A DNA stretch of 42,025 nucleotides from Alphaproteobacteria bacterium. GTDB taxonomy: Bacteria > Pseudomonadota > Alphaproteobacteria > Rickettsiales > UBA3002. Location: assembly GCA_022841525.1 (NCBI GenBank), contig JALHRI010000013.1:1-42025 (forward strand), given 5' to 3'. The position numbers were made by a program, and so were the translations under genes. Shown piece by piece: positions 26,309-34,838 of this stretch (position 1 is its first letter; each line of letters starts with the position of its first letter). Under the pieces are notes generated by a model. That model was not told the origin of the DNA. It saw only the letters and a program-made list of their open reading frames with translations, and did not search any database.

Positions 26309-27166
26309 TTAAAATCGGTAGGCTGTGCCTACGAAGAAATTGACATCATCCGCCGCATCGGTGACGCCAAAATGCACATTGGCATCGATACGAAAATTGT
26401 CCGTTAGCGCGTACACCGTCCCGAAATCAAGCGTATTCAGCCACTCTGCACCGGCCTGATCCGCCTTAAAGGTATAGAACTCGGTATAGGCGCTGAGTTT
26501 ATCGGTGAGCGCTTTCCCGACGACCAGCGCATTGACATATGCCGGATCGTAGCCGGAGGTGCCATCGGTCACCAGATTAAACTGGGTCATGCCGCCCAGA
26601 CTCCAGCCATCATCAAAGTTGATATTGAACGGCAGGCCTATGCCTCCTTCTACCTCATCATTGCCGAGGTCTTCCTGATTGGTAGGCAGCTTGATATAAG
26701 GCAAAATGCCCAGCGAATATTGATCGGCAGGGTGGTTACCAAAGACGTTGACCTTCAGGCGCACCTGCGTATCGCCATAACCCTGACGCATAATGCGCGT
26801 GCCGGCAGTGCGATCATCAATCCTCTGGTCGCGGTATAAATCGCCGATGAACTGGATATCCGTACGATCCGTTAAGCCGATGCGAAGATTCGTACTGCCG
26901 CCGATAAAATGCTGGCGGTTCTTGGAACAGGTACCGTTATTGCAATCATCGTTCTGCACATAGCTATAGAGATTGGTTTCGATTTGGAAATGTCCGGCAT
27001 CCACGGAATAAGGACTGTCGGCTTTGCTAGGGCGCTCGGCGCTCATCGGGCGCAGCTGATCAACCGGTGTGGGATTAAACAGCGTATGGCCTTCCCCCGC
27101 CATCGCTGCTGATGCAGCCATGAAAAAAGAAGAAGCCGTGAGCATGGAAATGAGAGTTTTTTGCAT
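26309..27166 (-). CDS. Outer-membrane beta-barrel protein (MetA-pathway/transporter-like)
   Basis: A 285-aa exported protein. From ATG 27166, preceded by AAGGAG, it starts with a signal peptide ending in AMA-GEG, then a short Pro-rich stretch and alternating beta-strands to a C-terminal Phe (TAYRF), as outer-membrane barrels have. The pattern SVDAGHFQIETNLYSY, LRIGLTDRTDIQFIG and GLPFNINFDDGWSLG resembles the 'MetA-pathway of phenol degradation' transporter-like family. A Cys pair (DDCNNGTC) lies in an exposed loop. A frame opening at 27274 would only add non-signal residues. Possible role: passage of small hydrophobic compounds; not established. Confidence 0.82.
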   Translation of the reverse strand: MQKTLISMLTASSFFMAASAAMAGEGHTLFNPTPVDQLRPMSAERPSKADSPYSVDAGHFQIETNLYSYVQNDDCNNGTCSKNRQHFIGGSTNLRIGLTDRTDIQFIGDLYRDQRIDDRTAGTRIMRQGYGDTQVRLKVNVFGNHPADQYSLGILPYIKLPTNQEDLGNDEVEGGIGLPFNINFDDGWSLGGMTQFNLVTDGTSGYDPAYVNALVVGKALTDKLSAYTEFYTFKADQAGAEWLNTLDFGTVYALTDNFRIDANVHFGVTDAADDVNFFVGTAYRF

Positions 27167-27525
27167 CACGCGCTCCTTCATGAAGGCAACATGTCTCCGT
27201 TGGCTGCTTAACCGAGCGCAGGATGAGATGATTCCAGTGATATACATGGATATTATCGTCATTTCTTCAAGCATTTCCTCTGGCTGCTAATCGCTATGCA
27301 GTGCTATCACCAAACATACACTTGCGCTGCGGTTCTTGAACATAACGATTTTCGATGTAGAGGAAATTCTTAATCGAAACGACTCTATCTAACCGCATGG
27401 ATGGCTATCTAAGCAGTTGCCTATGTGGTGTGCCTGAGCCTAAGAGCGTGAATTACTTACTCATTCTCCTATGCCGGATTCAACACAACTATTGTCAATT
27501 TGCTTAAGTGTTCTATGGTGACTGC
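27167..27525. other. Intergenic region between divergent OMP and regulator genes
   Basis: This 359-nt gap should hold promoters for both flanking genes. The only candidate I can point to is TTGTCA (27492-27497) and TATGGT (27514-27519) with a 16-bp spacer, placing the transcription start close to the ATG of the regulator at 27526. No FNR-type box of good quality, repeat or extra gene was seen. Confidence 0.4.
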
Positions 27526-28257
27526 ATGCCAAACACGCAATCTTCTTCGAGCCATCGCCTCATTTCGCATCCATTATTTGATGCCAACCCCGCTATTTGG
27601 GCGGAGGTGGTCGGCACATTAAGAAAGAAATCGTTCAAGAATAGTGACCGGGTGATTTCGCACGGAGGCGGCGCGGATAGTCTTTGGTTAGTCCTCTCAG
27701 GCTGGGTAAAGCTCACCCGCCAAACGCCTGACGGCAAAGAAACCGTGGTTGGACTCTGCACGCAAGGCGACATGTTCGGTGAGGCCGCCTTATTCTCAGG
27801 TGCGAACTATCCGTACACGGCCGAAATAGTAGGCGCGAACGCAGAGCTTGCCGCCATCCCCGCAAGTACGCTTCGCGCCGTGATCGCAAAAGATGCAAGC
27901 ATCTCCAACATCATTATGGCGATGATGAGCGAGCGTGGATCACAGGCACAGTTAAAGCTTGAGCAACTTACCACCATGTCTGCTGCGCAGCGGCTGGGGT
28001 GCTTTCTACTGCGTTTGTGTCATACGCAGGCGGATGGGGCGAAGACCATTGAAATACCCGTGGAGAAGCACATTCTCGCAGCCTATTTGGGCATGAAACC
28101 TGAAACGCTCTCGCGCAGTCAGCAACAGCTAAAGCCACTTGGTATTGACGTTGCCGGCGCAGATATTACCGTGCGTGACATCGGAAACTTACGCAACTTT
28201 GTCTGCGGGAGCTGCTCAGAGTCTGGTAGTTGCGAGGCCGAAGACGCGGCTAGTTAG
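27526..28257 (+). CDS. CRP/FNR family transcriptional regulator
   Basis: A 243-aa regulator with an N-terminal cyclic-nucleotide-binding-like sensor barrel (about 15-125, with VLSGWVKL and GDMFGEAALFSG), a long dimer helix and a C-terminal winged helix. The recognition helix has E193-x-x-S196-R197 (PETLSR), the FNR-type triad that reads TTGAT half-sites. The N-terminal Cys cluster that binds an iron-sulfur centre in FNR is missing. Instead three Cys crowd the C-terminus (C227, C230, C236). It may be a Dnr/NnrR-like or redox sensor. ATG 27526 is chosen; GTG 27508 would add six residues. It overlaps the convergent 139-aa gene by eight nt. Confidence 0.88.
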   Translation: MPNTQSSSSHRLISHPLFDANPAIWAEVVGTLRKKSFKNSDRVISHGGGADSLWLVLSGWVKLTRQTPDGKETVVGLCTQGDMFGEAALFSGANYPYTAEIVGANAELAAIPASTLRAVIAKDASISNIIMAMMSERGSQAQLKLEQLTTMSAAQRLGCFLLRLCHTQADGAKTIEIPVEKHILAAYLGMKPETLSRSQQQLKPLGIDVAGADITVRDIGNLRNFVCGSCSESGSCEAEDAAS

Positions 28258-28669
28258 CCAGCACGCCCTGCAGTGCCTGCGACAAATGCGGCATCGGTGC
28301 TGGCTCTTTGAACCATCCAGAAAGCAGCGGATAGTTGATTTCAGCCGCAATATGACCCACAGTGCACGCAGGTAGTGCACAATGCACCCACGCGATATCG
28401 TTGCTGCTGCCGACAATCACAATCTGATCAAATTTCTTTTCATGCGTCGCATCATCCAGTGATTGCTGAAACTGCTCGATGGTGGCAAACACCCGCTGCG
28501 GCGCATCCTCCACTAAGGCGAACGCGCCGCTAGCATCTTTTGCAAACAACGACACCATCCCTTCGCAGGCAGCGACAACCCAGACGCGCGGCGACTTGCC
28601 ACACCCGCCCGACTTGCATTTACCAGAACAGGCTGCGGCTTCTGCGAAAGGTATAATGTTGCTGCACAT
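28250..28669 (-). CDS. Small Cys-rich protein downstream of ompW, function unknown
   Basis: A 139-aa protein with five Cys in the first 35 residues (C2, C14, C18, C23, C35), including ACSGKCKSGGCGKSP, then an alternating beta/alpha region with VWVVAACEGMVSLFAKD and FDQIVIVGSSNDIAWVHCALP. The second part is reminiscent of the eRF1-like 'host attachment protein' group, but the match is weak. The Cys cluster suggests metal binding or redox response. Its start lies two nt after the ompW stop, so it is probably co-transcribed and translationally coupled with ompW; no ribosome site of its own is clear. It may belong to the low-oxygen gene set. Confidence 0.7.
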   Translation of the reverse strand: MCSNIIPFAEAAACSGKCKSGGCGKSPRVWVVAACEGMVSLFAKDASGAFALVEDAPQRVFATIEQFQQSLDDATHEKKFDQIVIVGSSNDIAWVHCALPACTVGHIAAEINYPLLSGWFKEPAPMPHLSQALQGVLAN

Positions 28670-28671
28670 AG

Positions 28672-29280
28672 CTAGAATTTATACCCGATACCCACACCGA
28701 CCAGCCATGGGTCAATGTCAACATCGGCCGTGACACCGCTCGGACGGAAGGTAGCCTGAGTATCAATCCAGATTTTTTTAACATCCACGTTGAAGTACCA
28801 GTTTTCTTCAATCGGTACGTCAAAGCCCACTTGCAGGGCAGGGCCGAAGCTATTGTCATAGTCGACATCGTTTAACGCGCCGCCATCTTCATTGAAAAAC
28901 ACGGTGTAATTCACACCGGCGCCAACGTAGGGCTTAATGCCAGAAAACTGGGTGAAGTGGTATTGCAGCGTTAAGGTTGGCGGCAGCAACCAGGCATCGC
29001 CCGCATCAATGCCGCTGCTGGTGGAAACATCGTGCGGGGTAACGGCAGCGATCAGCTCAGCCGCAATATTCGGCGTAAAGAAATAGGTGAAATCCAGCTC
29101 GGGCACGTAGCTATTATCGATGTTTACCGAGTCTCCATTCGATACGCGGCCATCTTCCGCTGGCAGCACACCTACGGCGCGCGCGCGGATCATGAAGTCA
29201 CCGGCTTCAAAATGATGATTGGCAAGTGCCGGCGTTGATAAAACGCTGGCAGCAAGCAAGGTTGCATACACTGATTTCAT
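28672..29280 (-). CDS. ompW: OmpW family outer-membrane protein
   Basis: An eight-stranded outer-membrane barrel. From ATG 29280 (AAGGAG upstream) the 202-aa product has a signal peptide ending in ALA-NHHF, the DFMIRARAVGVLPAED opening strand, the LPPTLTLQYHF and FSGIKPYVGAGVNYTVFF segments and the C-terminal GVGIGYKF, all typical of OmpW. OmpW is linked to small hydrophobic solutes and stress and is FNR-controlled in enteric bacteria. Here an FNR-type box at 29357-29370 lies upstream, with TACATA 21 nt after the box, as in an activated promoter. The 139-aa Cys-rich gene follows directly. Confidence 0.95.
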   Translation of the reverse strand: MKSVYATLLAASVLSTPALANHHFEAGDFMIRARAVGVLPAEDGRVSNGDSVNIDNSYVPELDFTYFFTPNIAAELIAAVTPHDVSTSSGIDAGDAWLLPPTLTLQYHFTQFSGIKPYVGAGVNYTVFFNEDGGALNDVDYDNSFGPALQVGFDVPIEENWYFNVDVKKIWIDTQATFRPSGVTADVDIDPWLVGVGIGYKF

Positions 29281-29356
29281 AGATTCTCCTTCATTTTTGA
29301 TCACGAATAGCTAAATGTTAGCTGAAGCGTATGTAGCATGCGCATAAAGCGCCGCC

Positions 29357-29370
29357 TTGACATGTATCAA
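29357..29370. promoter_or_regulatory. FNR-type box between ompW and the DUF465 gene
   Basis: TTGACATGTATCAA matches the TTGAT-N4-ATCAA consensus at nine of ten fixed positions. On the minus strand TACATA begins 21 nt after the box, and on the plus strand TAGGAT (29392-29397) begins 21 nt after it. Both spacings suit a class II site centred near -41, so one site could switch on both divergent genes. The regulator encoded at 27526-28257, or another FNR protein, is the likely binder. Confidence 0.75.
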
Positions 29371-29420
29371 GGAAAGGATGACGAACGACGATAGGATGCG
29401 AAAACAACGAAGGAGAGAGT

Positions 29421-29663
29421 ATGCCACTGGAACACCATAGCCTGCTGAGTGAATTCCCCGAACACCGCGAGCGGATTCATACGCTCAAAACATCCGATGC
29501 GCATTTTGCACGTTTATTTGGCGAGTATGATGCGATTGAGCACGATGTGCACCGCATTGAATCGGGTGCGGAAGCCGCTTCCGATGAACGTTTGGAAGGG
29601 TTGAAAAAACAACGTCTGCATTTGAAAGATCAGCTGTTTGCCATGCTGCAAAAAGCCGCCTAG
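29421..29663 (+). CDS. DUF465 (YdcH-like) small protein
   Basis: An 80-aa, largely helical protein with the DUF465 pattern: HHSLLSEFPEHRERIHTLKTSDAHFARLFGEYD in the first half (key part FARLFGEYD), then LKKQRLHLKDQLFAML. The function of YdcH proteins is not known. AAGGAG precedes the ATG. It has its own likely FNR-activated promoter and lies only 13 nt from the convergent end of ccoS. Confidence 0.92.
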   Translation: MPLEHHSLLSEFPEHRERIHTLKTSDAHFARLFGEYDAIEHDVHRIESGAEAASDERLEGLKKQRLHLKDQLFAMLQKAA

Positions 29664-29676
29664 ATTCGTTATCTAA

Positions 29677-29820
29677 TCATTCATCATCGTCGCGCAACGC
29701 ACGGCTGGCGGCGCCGTCAAGATCATCAAACTGATCGTTGCGGCTGGCCCAGAAGAAGGCGTAAAGCCCCAGCGCGCCAAGGCTCAGTGCAATCGGGATG
29801 AGGTACATCAGAATGTTCAT
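29677..29820 (-). CDS. ccoS: cbb3 oxidase maturation protein CcoS
   Basis: A 47-aa protein with one N-terminal membrane helix (MNILMYLIPIALSLGALG...) and an acidic tail (NDQFDDLDGAASRALRDDDE). Helix followed by a short FDDLD-type motif is the CcoS signature; CcoS is needed for cofactor insertion into the cbb3 oxidase. The start overlaps the ccoI stop as ATGA. It is the last gene of the cbb3 locus. Confidence 0.93.
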   Translation of the reverse strand: MNILMYLIPIALSLGALGLYAFFWASRNDQFDDLDGAASRALRDDDE

Positions 29821-31970
29821 GAGCGCCTGCCTTCGGGCATGAGTCGCATGGCATTGACAATCACGACGAGTGAGGAAGCAGACATCGCAATCGCGGCAAT
29901 CAGAGGCGTCACGTAACCTGCCACCGCCAGTGGAATCGCGATGATATTATAGCCCGTGGCGAGGGCGAAATTTTCTTTGACCAGACGCTGCGCCTTTTTG
30001 GCGATACGCCAGGCGTCCGTCACCGGCGCGAGCAGACTTCCTTGAAACACAATATCGGCAGCGTTTTGCGTAATATCGGCAGCGCTGGCCGGCGACATCG
30101 ATACGGTTGCGCTGGCAAGCGATGGCGCATCGTTGAGGCCGTCGCCGACCATCAGTACCTGCTCGCCTGCTGCTTTGAGCGCTGCAATTCTTTCGGTTTT
30201 CTGAAGTGGGCTCAGCGCGCCTGCAAACTCGGTGATGCCAAGCTGCACTGCCATTGGCGCAGTGACCTCCTGCCGGTCACCCGAGAGCAGCAACGTCTTA
30301 ATACCAGACGCGTGTAGGGTGGTAATGACATCCTTCGCATCCGCGCGCAGCTGATCTAAAAACGTGAACCGCACCGGCGGCTTGCCTTCGACAGCAAGCC
30401 AAAGTTCGAGCGTATTTTCTGCATCACTGGCAAGATTCGTTGCCCAGCTTCGTTTGCCCAGACGCACGCCTTCCGCCTCAAGGCCGCAGCCTTGAATTTC
30501 CTTCACCCCACGTTGAGGCTTCACGTTCGGGCACGCCTGCAGCAATGCCTGCGAGAGCGGGTGTTTGCTGCTGGCTGCGAGCGATGCTGCACGCTCCAAA
30601 TCCTCACGGTTTAATCCAGCAGTTTCAAGTACCGGTTTTCCCAGCGTGAGCGTGCCGGTTTTATCAAACACCACTTGTGTGATGCTCGCCAAACGCTCCA
30701 GTGCGCTGGCGCTTTTAAGCAAGATACCACGGCGCATCAGCGCGCTGCTGGCGATCATCTGCACTACCGGCACTGCCAGCCCCAGCGCGCACGGGCAGGT
30801 GATAATCAGCACGGTGGCGGCGTAGAGCAGGGCAACTTGCCACGCGATATGGCCTACGAAAAACCAGCCGATAAACGTTGCCGCCGCCAGTGCGTGAACG
30901 GCGGGCGTGTACCAACGCGAAATCCGGTCGGCCAGGGTGACATAGTGCGCCTGCGATTGTTCGGCGGTTTCCATCAGCGTGACAATTTCGGCGAGCACCG
31001 AGCGCGCGTGCGGTTTGGTGATGGTGATTTTCAGTACCCCATCGACCGAAGTGGTGCCCGCAAATACCGTATCGCCAACCTGTACTTTTCGTGGAATTGT
31101 CTCACCCGTCATCAGGCTGGTATCCAGCGAGGCTTCGCCTTGAATCACCACGCCGTCCGCACCAATTTTTTCACCCGCCGCCACGCATAACACCATGCCG
31201 GGCACCAGTTCACTAAGCGGCACATGCTGTATGCCAGAGGCGGTTTCAATCACCGCGCTGCCGCTCATCATCTGCAGCAAATCATGCGCCGCAGAGCGCG
31301 CCCTGCCGCGCGCCCGTGCCTCAAGGTAGCGGCCAATGAGCAGGAAGAACAGCAGCATCACCGCGGAGTCAAAATAGGAATGCTGACCAAAGGTGATGGT
31401 TTCGTACAGACTCATCAGGCAGGCTAAAATCACCGCAATGGAAATCGGTACATCCATATTGGTGCGACGCTTCTTGATGGCCGCCAGTGCCGAGCGAAAA
31501 AATGGCCTGCCGCAATAGGCCACGGCAGGAAGGGCAATCGCCGCTTGCACCCAGTGGAACATGGTGCGCGTTGCCATGCCCATTTCGGCAGCCTCGCCAC
31601 TCCATAGCGGTACGGAAAACAGCATCAGATTGCCGCTGGCAAAGCCCGCCACACCCAGGCAGCGCAGCAAAAAGGCTAGCTCTTTCTGCTCGCCATGCCG
31701 CAAGGTTTCCGGATCAAACGGGTTGACGCGGTAGCCTTTGGCTTCCAGCGCACTTAGGTACTCAGAAGCTGCCGATGTTTCGCCGCGCCAGCGCAGCAAT
31801 AAACGCTGCGTAGACAGGTTAAGGCGGGCATGCAGCACCCCTGGCATTGCCAGCAAGGTGCGCTCAACAATCGCGACGCATCCTGCGCACTGCAATCCGC
31901 TTACCAATAGGTGAAGCTGATGCGACCCGTCGCTCTCAGTGATGATAAACGCGTCAGCGTGGTGCATCAT
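29817..31970 (-). CDS. ccoI: Copper-translocating P1B-type ATPase CcoI/FixI
   Basis: Pumps copper toward the periplasm for assembly of the cbb3 oxidase. The 717-aa form starting at ATG 31970 has an N-terminal metal-binding domain with CAGC (C28, C31), eight membrane helices, the phosphatase-loop TGE, the transport-site CPC (392-394), the phosphorylated DKTGT (436-440), the HP motif (470-471) and GDGLNDAP (609-616). A frame opening at 32102 would run 149 nt into ccoH and lacks family support. It overlaps the end of ccoH by 17 nt. Sitting in a ccoGHIS block identifies it as CcoI rather than the detoxifying CopA. Confidence 0.95.
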   Translation of the reverse strand: MMHHADAFIITESDGSHQLHLLVSGLQCAGCVAIVERTLLAMPGVLHARLNLSTQRLLLRWRGETSAASEYLSALEAKGYRVNPFDPETLRHGEQKELAFLLRCLGVAGFASGNLMLFSVPLWSGEAAEMGMATRTMFHWVQAAIALPAVAYCGRPFFRSALAAIKKRRTNMDVPISIAVILACLMSLYETITFGQHSYFDSAVMLLFFLLIGRYLEARARGRARSAAHDLLQMMSGSAVIETASGIQHVPLSELVPGMVLCVAAGEKIGADGVVIQGEASLDTSLMTGETIPRKVQVGDTVFAGTTSVDGVLKITITKPHARSVLAEIVTLMETAEQSQAHYVTLADRISRWYTPAVHALAAATFIGWFFVGHIAWQVALLYAATVLIITCPCALGLAVPVVQMIASSALMRRGILLKSASALERLASITQVVFDKTGTLTLGKPVLETAGLNREDLERAASLAASSKHPLSQALLQACPNVKPQRGVKEIQGCGLEAEGVRLGKRSWATNLASDAENTLELWLAVEGKPPVRFTFLDQLRADAKDVITTLHASGIKTLLLSGDRQEVTAPMAVQLGITEFAGALSPLQKTERIAALKAAGEQVLMVGDGLNDAPSLASATVSMSPASAADITQNAADIVFQGSLLAPVTDAWRIAKKAQRLVKENFALATGYNIIAIPLAVAGYVTPLIAAIAMSASSLVVIVNAMRLMPEGRRS

Positions 31971-32412
31971 GTGCTGCAACCACGAGGCGCTGAGAAAATT
32001 GCACCGCTTGCCCTTGATGCTGCGCATACACGCGCACCTGCCATAGTCCGGCAGCAGGCAAGGAAAGGGGCGCTTCACCGCGGTGCAGCGTGATGGCAAC
32101 ATCCATCCCCTCTTGGGTTGGGCGCACGAGCACCGCCTTCATGGTTGCAGGCGTTATCTCTTCGCCTGTTGCGTTATAAAGTCGTGCGCTGAGTAGCTGG
32201 TTTTCCAGCGAGATGTCTGCACGAAGGCCAAGTGCTTGCTGCGCCTTGTCTGCCTCTACGACCTGATTATACGCCAGGCCTTTGGCATAGGCGTGCTCGG
32301 TCACCACACCGCGGTGGCTGCGCGTGGCCAGCGTAATCATCACCGCGTTCATACAGAAAATCAGTCCGAAGAACGCTGCAAAATATAAAAACATCCGCCG
32401 ACCGGTTAGCAT
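31954..32412 (-). CDS. ccoH: cbb3 oxidase assembly protein CcoH/FixH
   Basis: FixH-family protein, 152 aa, with one N-terminal membrane helix (about 8-28) and a periplasmic beta domain. The sequence after the helix, SHRGVVTEHAYAKGLAYNQVVEADKAQQALG, contains the conserved YxKGLxYN pattern of FixH. FixH associates with CcoI and the oxidase during assembly. It starts 10 nt after ccoG and overlaps ccoI. Confidence 0.93.
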   Translation of the reverse strand: MLTGRRMFLYFAAFFGLIFCMNAVMITLATRSHRGVVTEHAYAKGLAYNQVVEADKAQQALGLRADISLENQLLSARLYNATGEEITPATMKAVLVRPTQEGMDVAITLHRGEAPLSLPAAGLWQVRVYAQHQGQAVQFSQRLVVAAHDAPR

Positions 32413-32422
32413 GACCCTACCT

Positions 32423-33799
32423 TTACCTGCTCATAAAAATACTGGGTTCTTCTGCGATTTCTTTAGCGCTTTTGGTGGTCACCGTGAAGCGAATTTCCTG
32501 ACGCGCACGGCCTTGTGGCGGCGCGCTTATAAACACACGAAACTGACCCACACTTCCGGCAAACACATGCAGACGCGAGGCATCCAATTCCTGACTGGTT
32601 TTGACCTGTAGCGCGGCATCTTCAAGCCCATGAGTGGCGAGGGAGACTTCGATATCTTCATGGCTTTTATTGAGCACATGCACATCATATCCGTTACGCA
32701 CCCGCCCATCGGAAAGTTTGACGAACAGGGGGTTTCGGTCGTGAATGACGTTAAGATCGAGCGCGCTGCGCGTAAATAGTTGATAGAGCATGAGACCGCC
32801 CACCAGCGAGATAATTCCCGCATACCAGAACGTACGCGGCCTCAGCAGGGTGAAGCGCTGCTTGCTTTCGGTGTCGTAGCGAATCAGGCCGCGCGGCAGA
32901 CCGATTTTATCCATCACGTTGTCGCAGGCATCGATGCACAGCCCGCAGGCGATGCATTCCATTTGCAATCCCTCGCGGATATCAATCCCCATCGGGCAGA
33001 CGACGACGCACGAATCGCAGTCAATGCAGTGGCCGCGCCCATCCCACGGGGTGCCGGCTTTATGTTTACCACGAGGCTCGCCGCGTTTTTCATCGTAGGC
33101 GATAATCAGCGTATGTTTATCAAACATCGCTGACTGAAACCGCGCGTAAGGGCACATATAAGTGCATACCTGTTCGCGCGCGTACCCCGCCATCAGATAG
33201 GTGGAAAAGGTGAGGCCAAGAATCCAGCCGCCGACACTCCACGGCACATCGAAATGCATAATGTGCTCAAACAAGGTTGGCGCGTCGTTAAAATAAAACA
33301 CCCACGCGCCGCCCGTGCATAAACCAATGAGCAGCCATAGGAGATGGGTGAGGCTTTTCTTGCCGATTTTTTCTAGTGTCCACGGTGATTCGTCGAGTTT
33401 TTTGCGGGCATTGCGGTCACCCTGCACCAGGCGCTCCACCCAGACAAATAAATCCGTCCAGACGGTTTGTGGGCACGCATAGCCGCACCACACACGGCCA
33501 AACAGCGAGGTGACAAAGAACAATCCCACGGCCGCTAAAATCAGAATGCCGGTGATGTAATAGACTTCCTGCGGCCAGATCTCTAGCCCGAAAAAGTAAG
33601 CGCGGGTATTCGCCATGTCGATGAGAATCGCCTGATCTGGAGCGCCTTCGCCACGATCCCAGCGCAGCCACGGTGCGCTGTAGTAAATGGTCAGCAGCGC
33701 CACCATCGCCACCCATTTGAGCTTACGAAAACGTCCCCACACACGGCGCGGGTAGATTTTCTTTTGCTTGGCAAATAGCTGGATGTCTGTATCGCTCAT
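32423..33799 (-). CDS. ccoG: cbb3 oxidase accessory iron-sulfur protein CcoG/FixG/RdxA
   Basis: A 458-aa membrane protein with about five helices, two ferredoxin-like Cys clusters (CIDCDSCVVVCPMG and CIACGLCIDACD), a conserved CPQTVWTD motif after the second helix and a C-terminal immunoglobulin-like domain. This is the CcoG layout; CcoG acts as a cupric reductase supporting copper delivery to the oxidase. It lies 18 nt downstream of ccoP and opens the ccoGHIS part of the locus. Confidence 0.96.
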   Translation of the reverse strand: MSDTDIQLFAKQKKIYPRRVWGRFRKLKWVAMVALLTIYYSAPWLRWDRGEGAPDQAILIDMANTRAYFFGLEIWPQEVYYITGILILAAVGLFFVTSLFGRVWCGYACPQTVWTDLFVWVERLVQGDRNARKKLDESPWTLEKIGKKSLTHLLWLLIGLCTGGAWVFYFNDAPTLFEHIMHFDVPWSVGGWILGLTFSTYLMAGYAREQVCTYMCPYARFQSAMFDKHTLIIAYDEKRGEPRGKHKAGTPWDGRGHCIDCDSCVVVCPMGIDIREGLQMECIACGLCIDACDNVMDKIGLPRGLIRYDTESKQRFTLLRPRTFWYAGIISLVGGLMLYQLFTRSALDLNVIHDRNPLFVKLSDGRVRNGYDVHVLNKSHEDIEVSLATHGLEDAALQVKTSQELDASRLHVFAGSVGQFRVFISAPPQGRARQEIRFTVTTKSAKEIAEEPSIFMSR

Positions 33800-33817
33800 G
33801 ATGATGCGTAAGCGCGC

Positions 33818-34693
33818 TTACTCTCCCCCACCAAGCGAATGGACATAAATGCTCAGCTGCTTGATGGTCTCTTCGCTCAGACGGCCTTCCCATGCGGGCA
33901 TCACGCCATGACGCGGCGCACGAATCTGCTGTGCAATTTCTGCCTTGCTACCGCCGTAAAGCCAGAGTGCATCGGCCAGATTGGGGGCGCCGTATTCGCG
34001 ACCACCCTTGCCCTCTGCGCCGTGACATACGGCGCAGTGCTGCGCGTATAAGGCAGCACCTTCTTCGCTAGCAGCAGATGTATCCGAAAGCGACGCCACG
34101 TACGCGGCGAGCTGCTCGATTTCTTCTTTTTTGAGCATGTCGCCAAATGCCGGCATCATGGCGTTTCTGGCCTCTGGATGGCCGGAGCGAATGCCCACGT
34201 TCAAGGTGTGATGAATCTCCGCAAGCGTGCCGCCCCAAATCCAGTCATCGTCATTCAAATTGGGGTAACCGGCAGCGCCTTCCGCACCGGTGCCGTGGCA
34301 GGCAGCGCAGTTTTCCTTGTACATCGCTTTGCCGCCGGCCAGTGCAAACGCATAAAGCTCCGGGTCTTTGGCGATATCTTCAAGCGCCGTATCGCTTAAG
34401 CGTTGGGCATACACACCGCGACGGGCGATAATTTCCTGCTGCTCACCTTCGAGTTTTTTATATTGTGTCCAGCCGAACGTGCCGGGGGTGCCGCCGCGTT
34501 CGCCGCTGCCTGAAAGCGTTGGCCATGAAGGGTAGACAATAAAATACCCTACCGACCAGATGACGGTGATGAAAAACACCCACAGCCACCAGCGCGGCGC
34601 GGGATGGTTGAGCTCTTTTAATCCGTCCCACTCATGGCCGGTGGTTTCTACGCCGGAATGCGCATCAATGTCTTTGTCATGCTTATCGGTCAC
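33818..34693 (-). CDS. ccoP: cbb3 oxidase subunit III, diheme cytochrome c (CcoP)
   Basis: Membrane-anchored diheme c subunit that passes electrons to CcoO. The 291-aa product has one helix (about 35-54) and two c-type heme sites, CAACH (129-133) and CAVCH (220-224), with likely axial Met in NAMMPAF (M180) and GVMPAW (M265). It starts at GTG 34693, inside the last 11 nt of ccoQ. Length and motif order are standard. Confidence 0.96.
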   Translation of the reverse strand: MTDKHDKDIDAHSGVETTGHEWDGLKELNHPAPRWWLWVFFITVIWSVGYFIVYPSWPTLSGSGERGGTPGTFGWTQYKKLEGEQQEIIARRGVYAQRLSDTALEDIAKDPELYAFALAGGKAMYKENCAACHGTGAEGAAGYPNLNDDDWIWGGTLAEIHHTLNVGIRSGHPEARNAMMPAFGDMLKKEEIEQLAAYVASLSDTSAASEEGAALYAQHCAVCHGAEGKGGREYGAPNLADALWLYGGSKAEIAQQIRAPRHGVMPAWEGRLSEETIKQLSIYVHSLGGGE

Positions 34694-34838
34694 GACGATC
34701 CTCCATCAGCGGAATACGGCCATTGGCCTCGTGGGTGTGCTTAGCCGACGGACGGTAAGCGTAAAACGCCGCCAGCAAAAAAATCACGAAAAAGAAAATC
34801 AAACTCGCGGTGGGTGCGTAAGCGTAGATGAGGTTCAC
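34683..34838 (-). CDS. ccoQ: cbb3 oxidase small subunit CcoQ
   Basis: A 51-codon frame starts at GTG 34838, overlapping the ccoO stop as GTGA, and ends at TAA 34683, overlapping ccoP. It has one membrane helix ([17 protein letters not shown]) followed by a basic, polar tail ([13 protein letters not shown]). Position between ccoO and ccoP plus topology identify it as CcoQ, which stabilises CcoP in the complex. Confidence 0.9.
   Translation of the reverse strand: MNLIYAYAPTASLIFFFVIFLLAAFYAYRPSAKHTHEANGRIPLMEDRRDR

Noticed and set aside
27492-27507. Possible FNR box around TTGTCAATTTGC before the regulator gene
   Set aside because: The right half-site does not match ATCAA, so autoregulation cannot be supported from it.
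32103-32412. Longer N-terminus for ccoI starting upstream of 31970
   Set aside because: The extra residues lie within ccoH and do not resemble any P1B ATPase N-terminus; the metal-binding domain begins just after the start at 31970.
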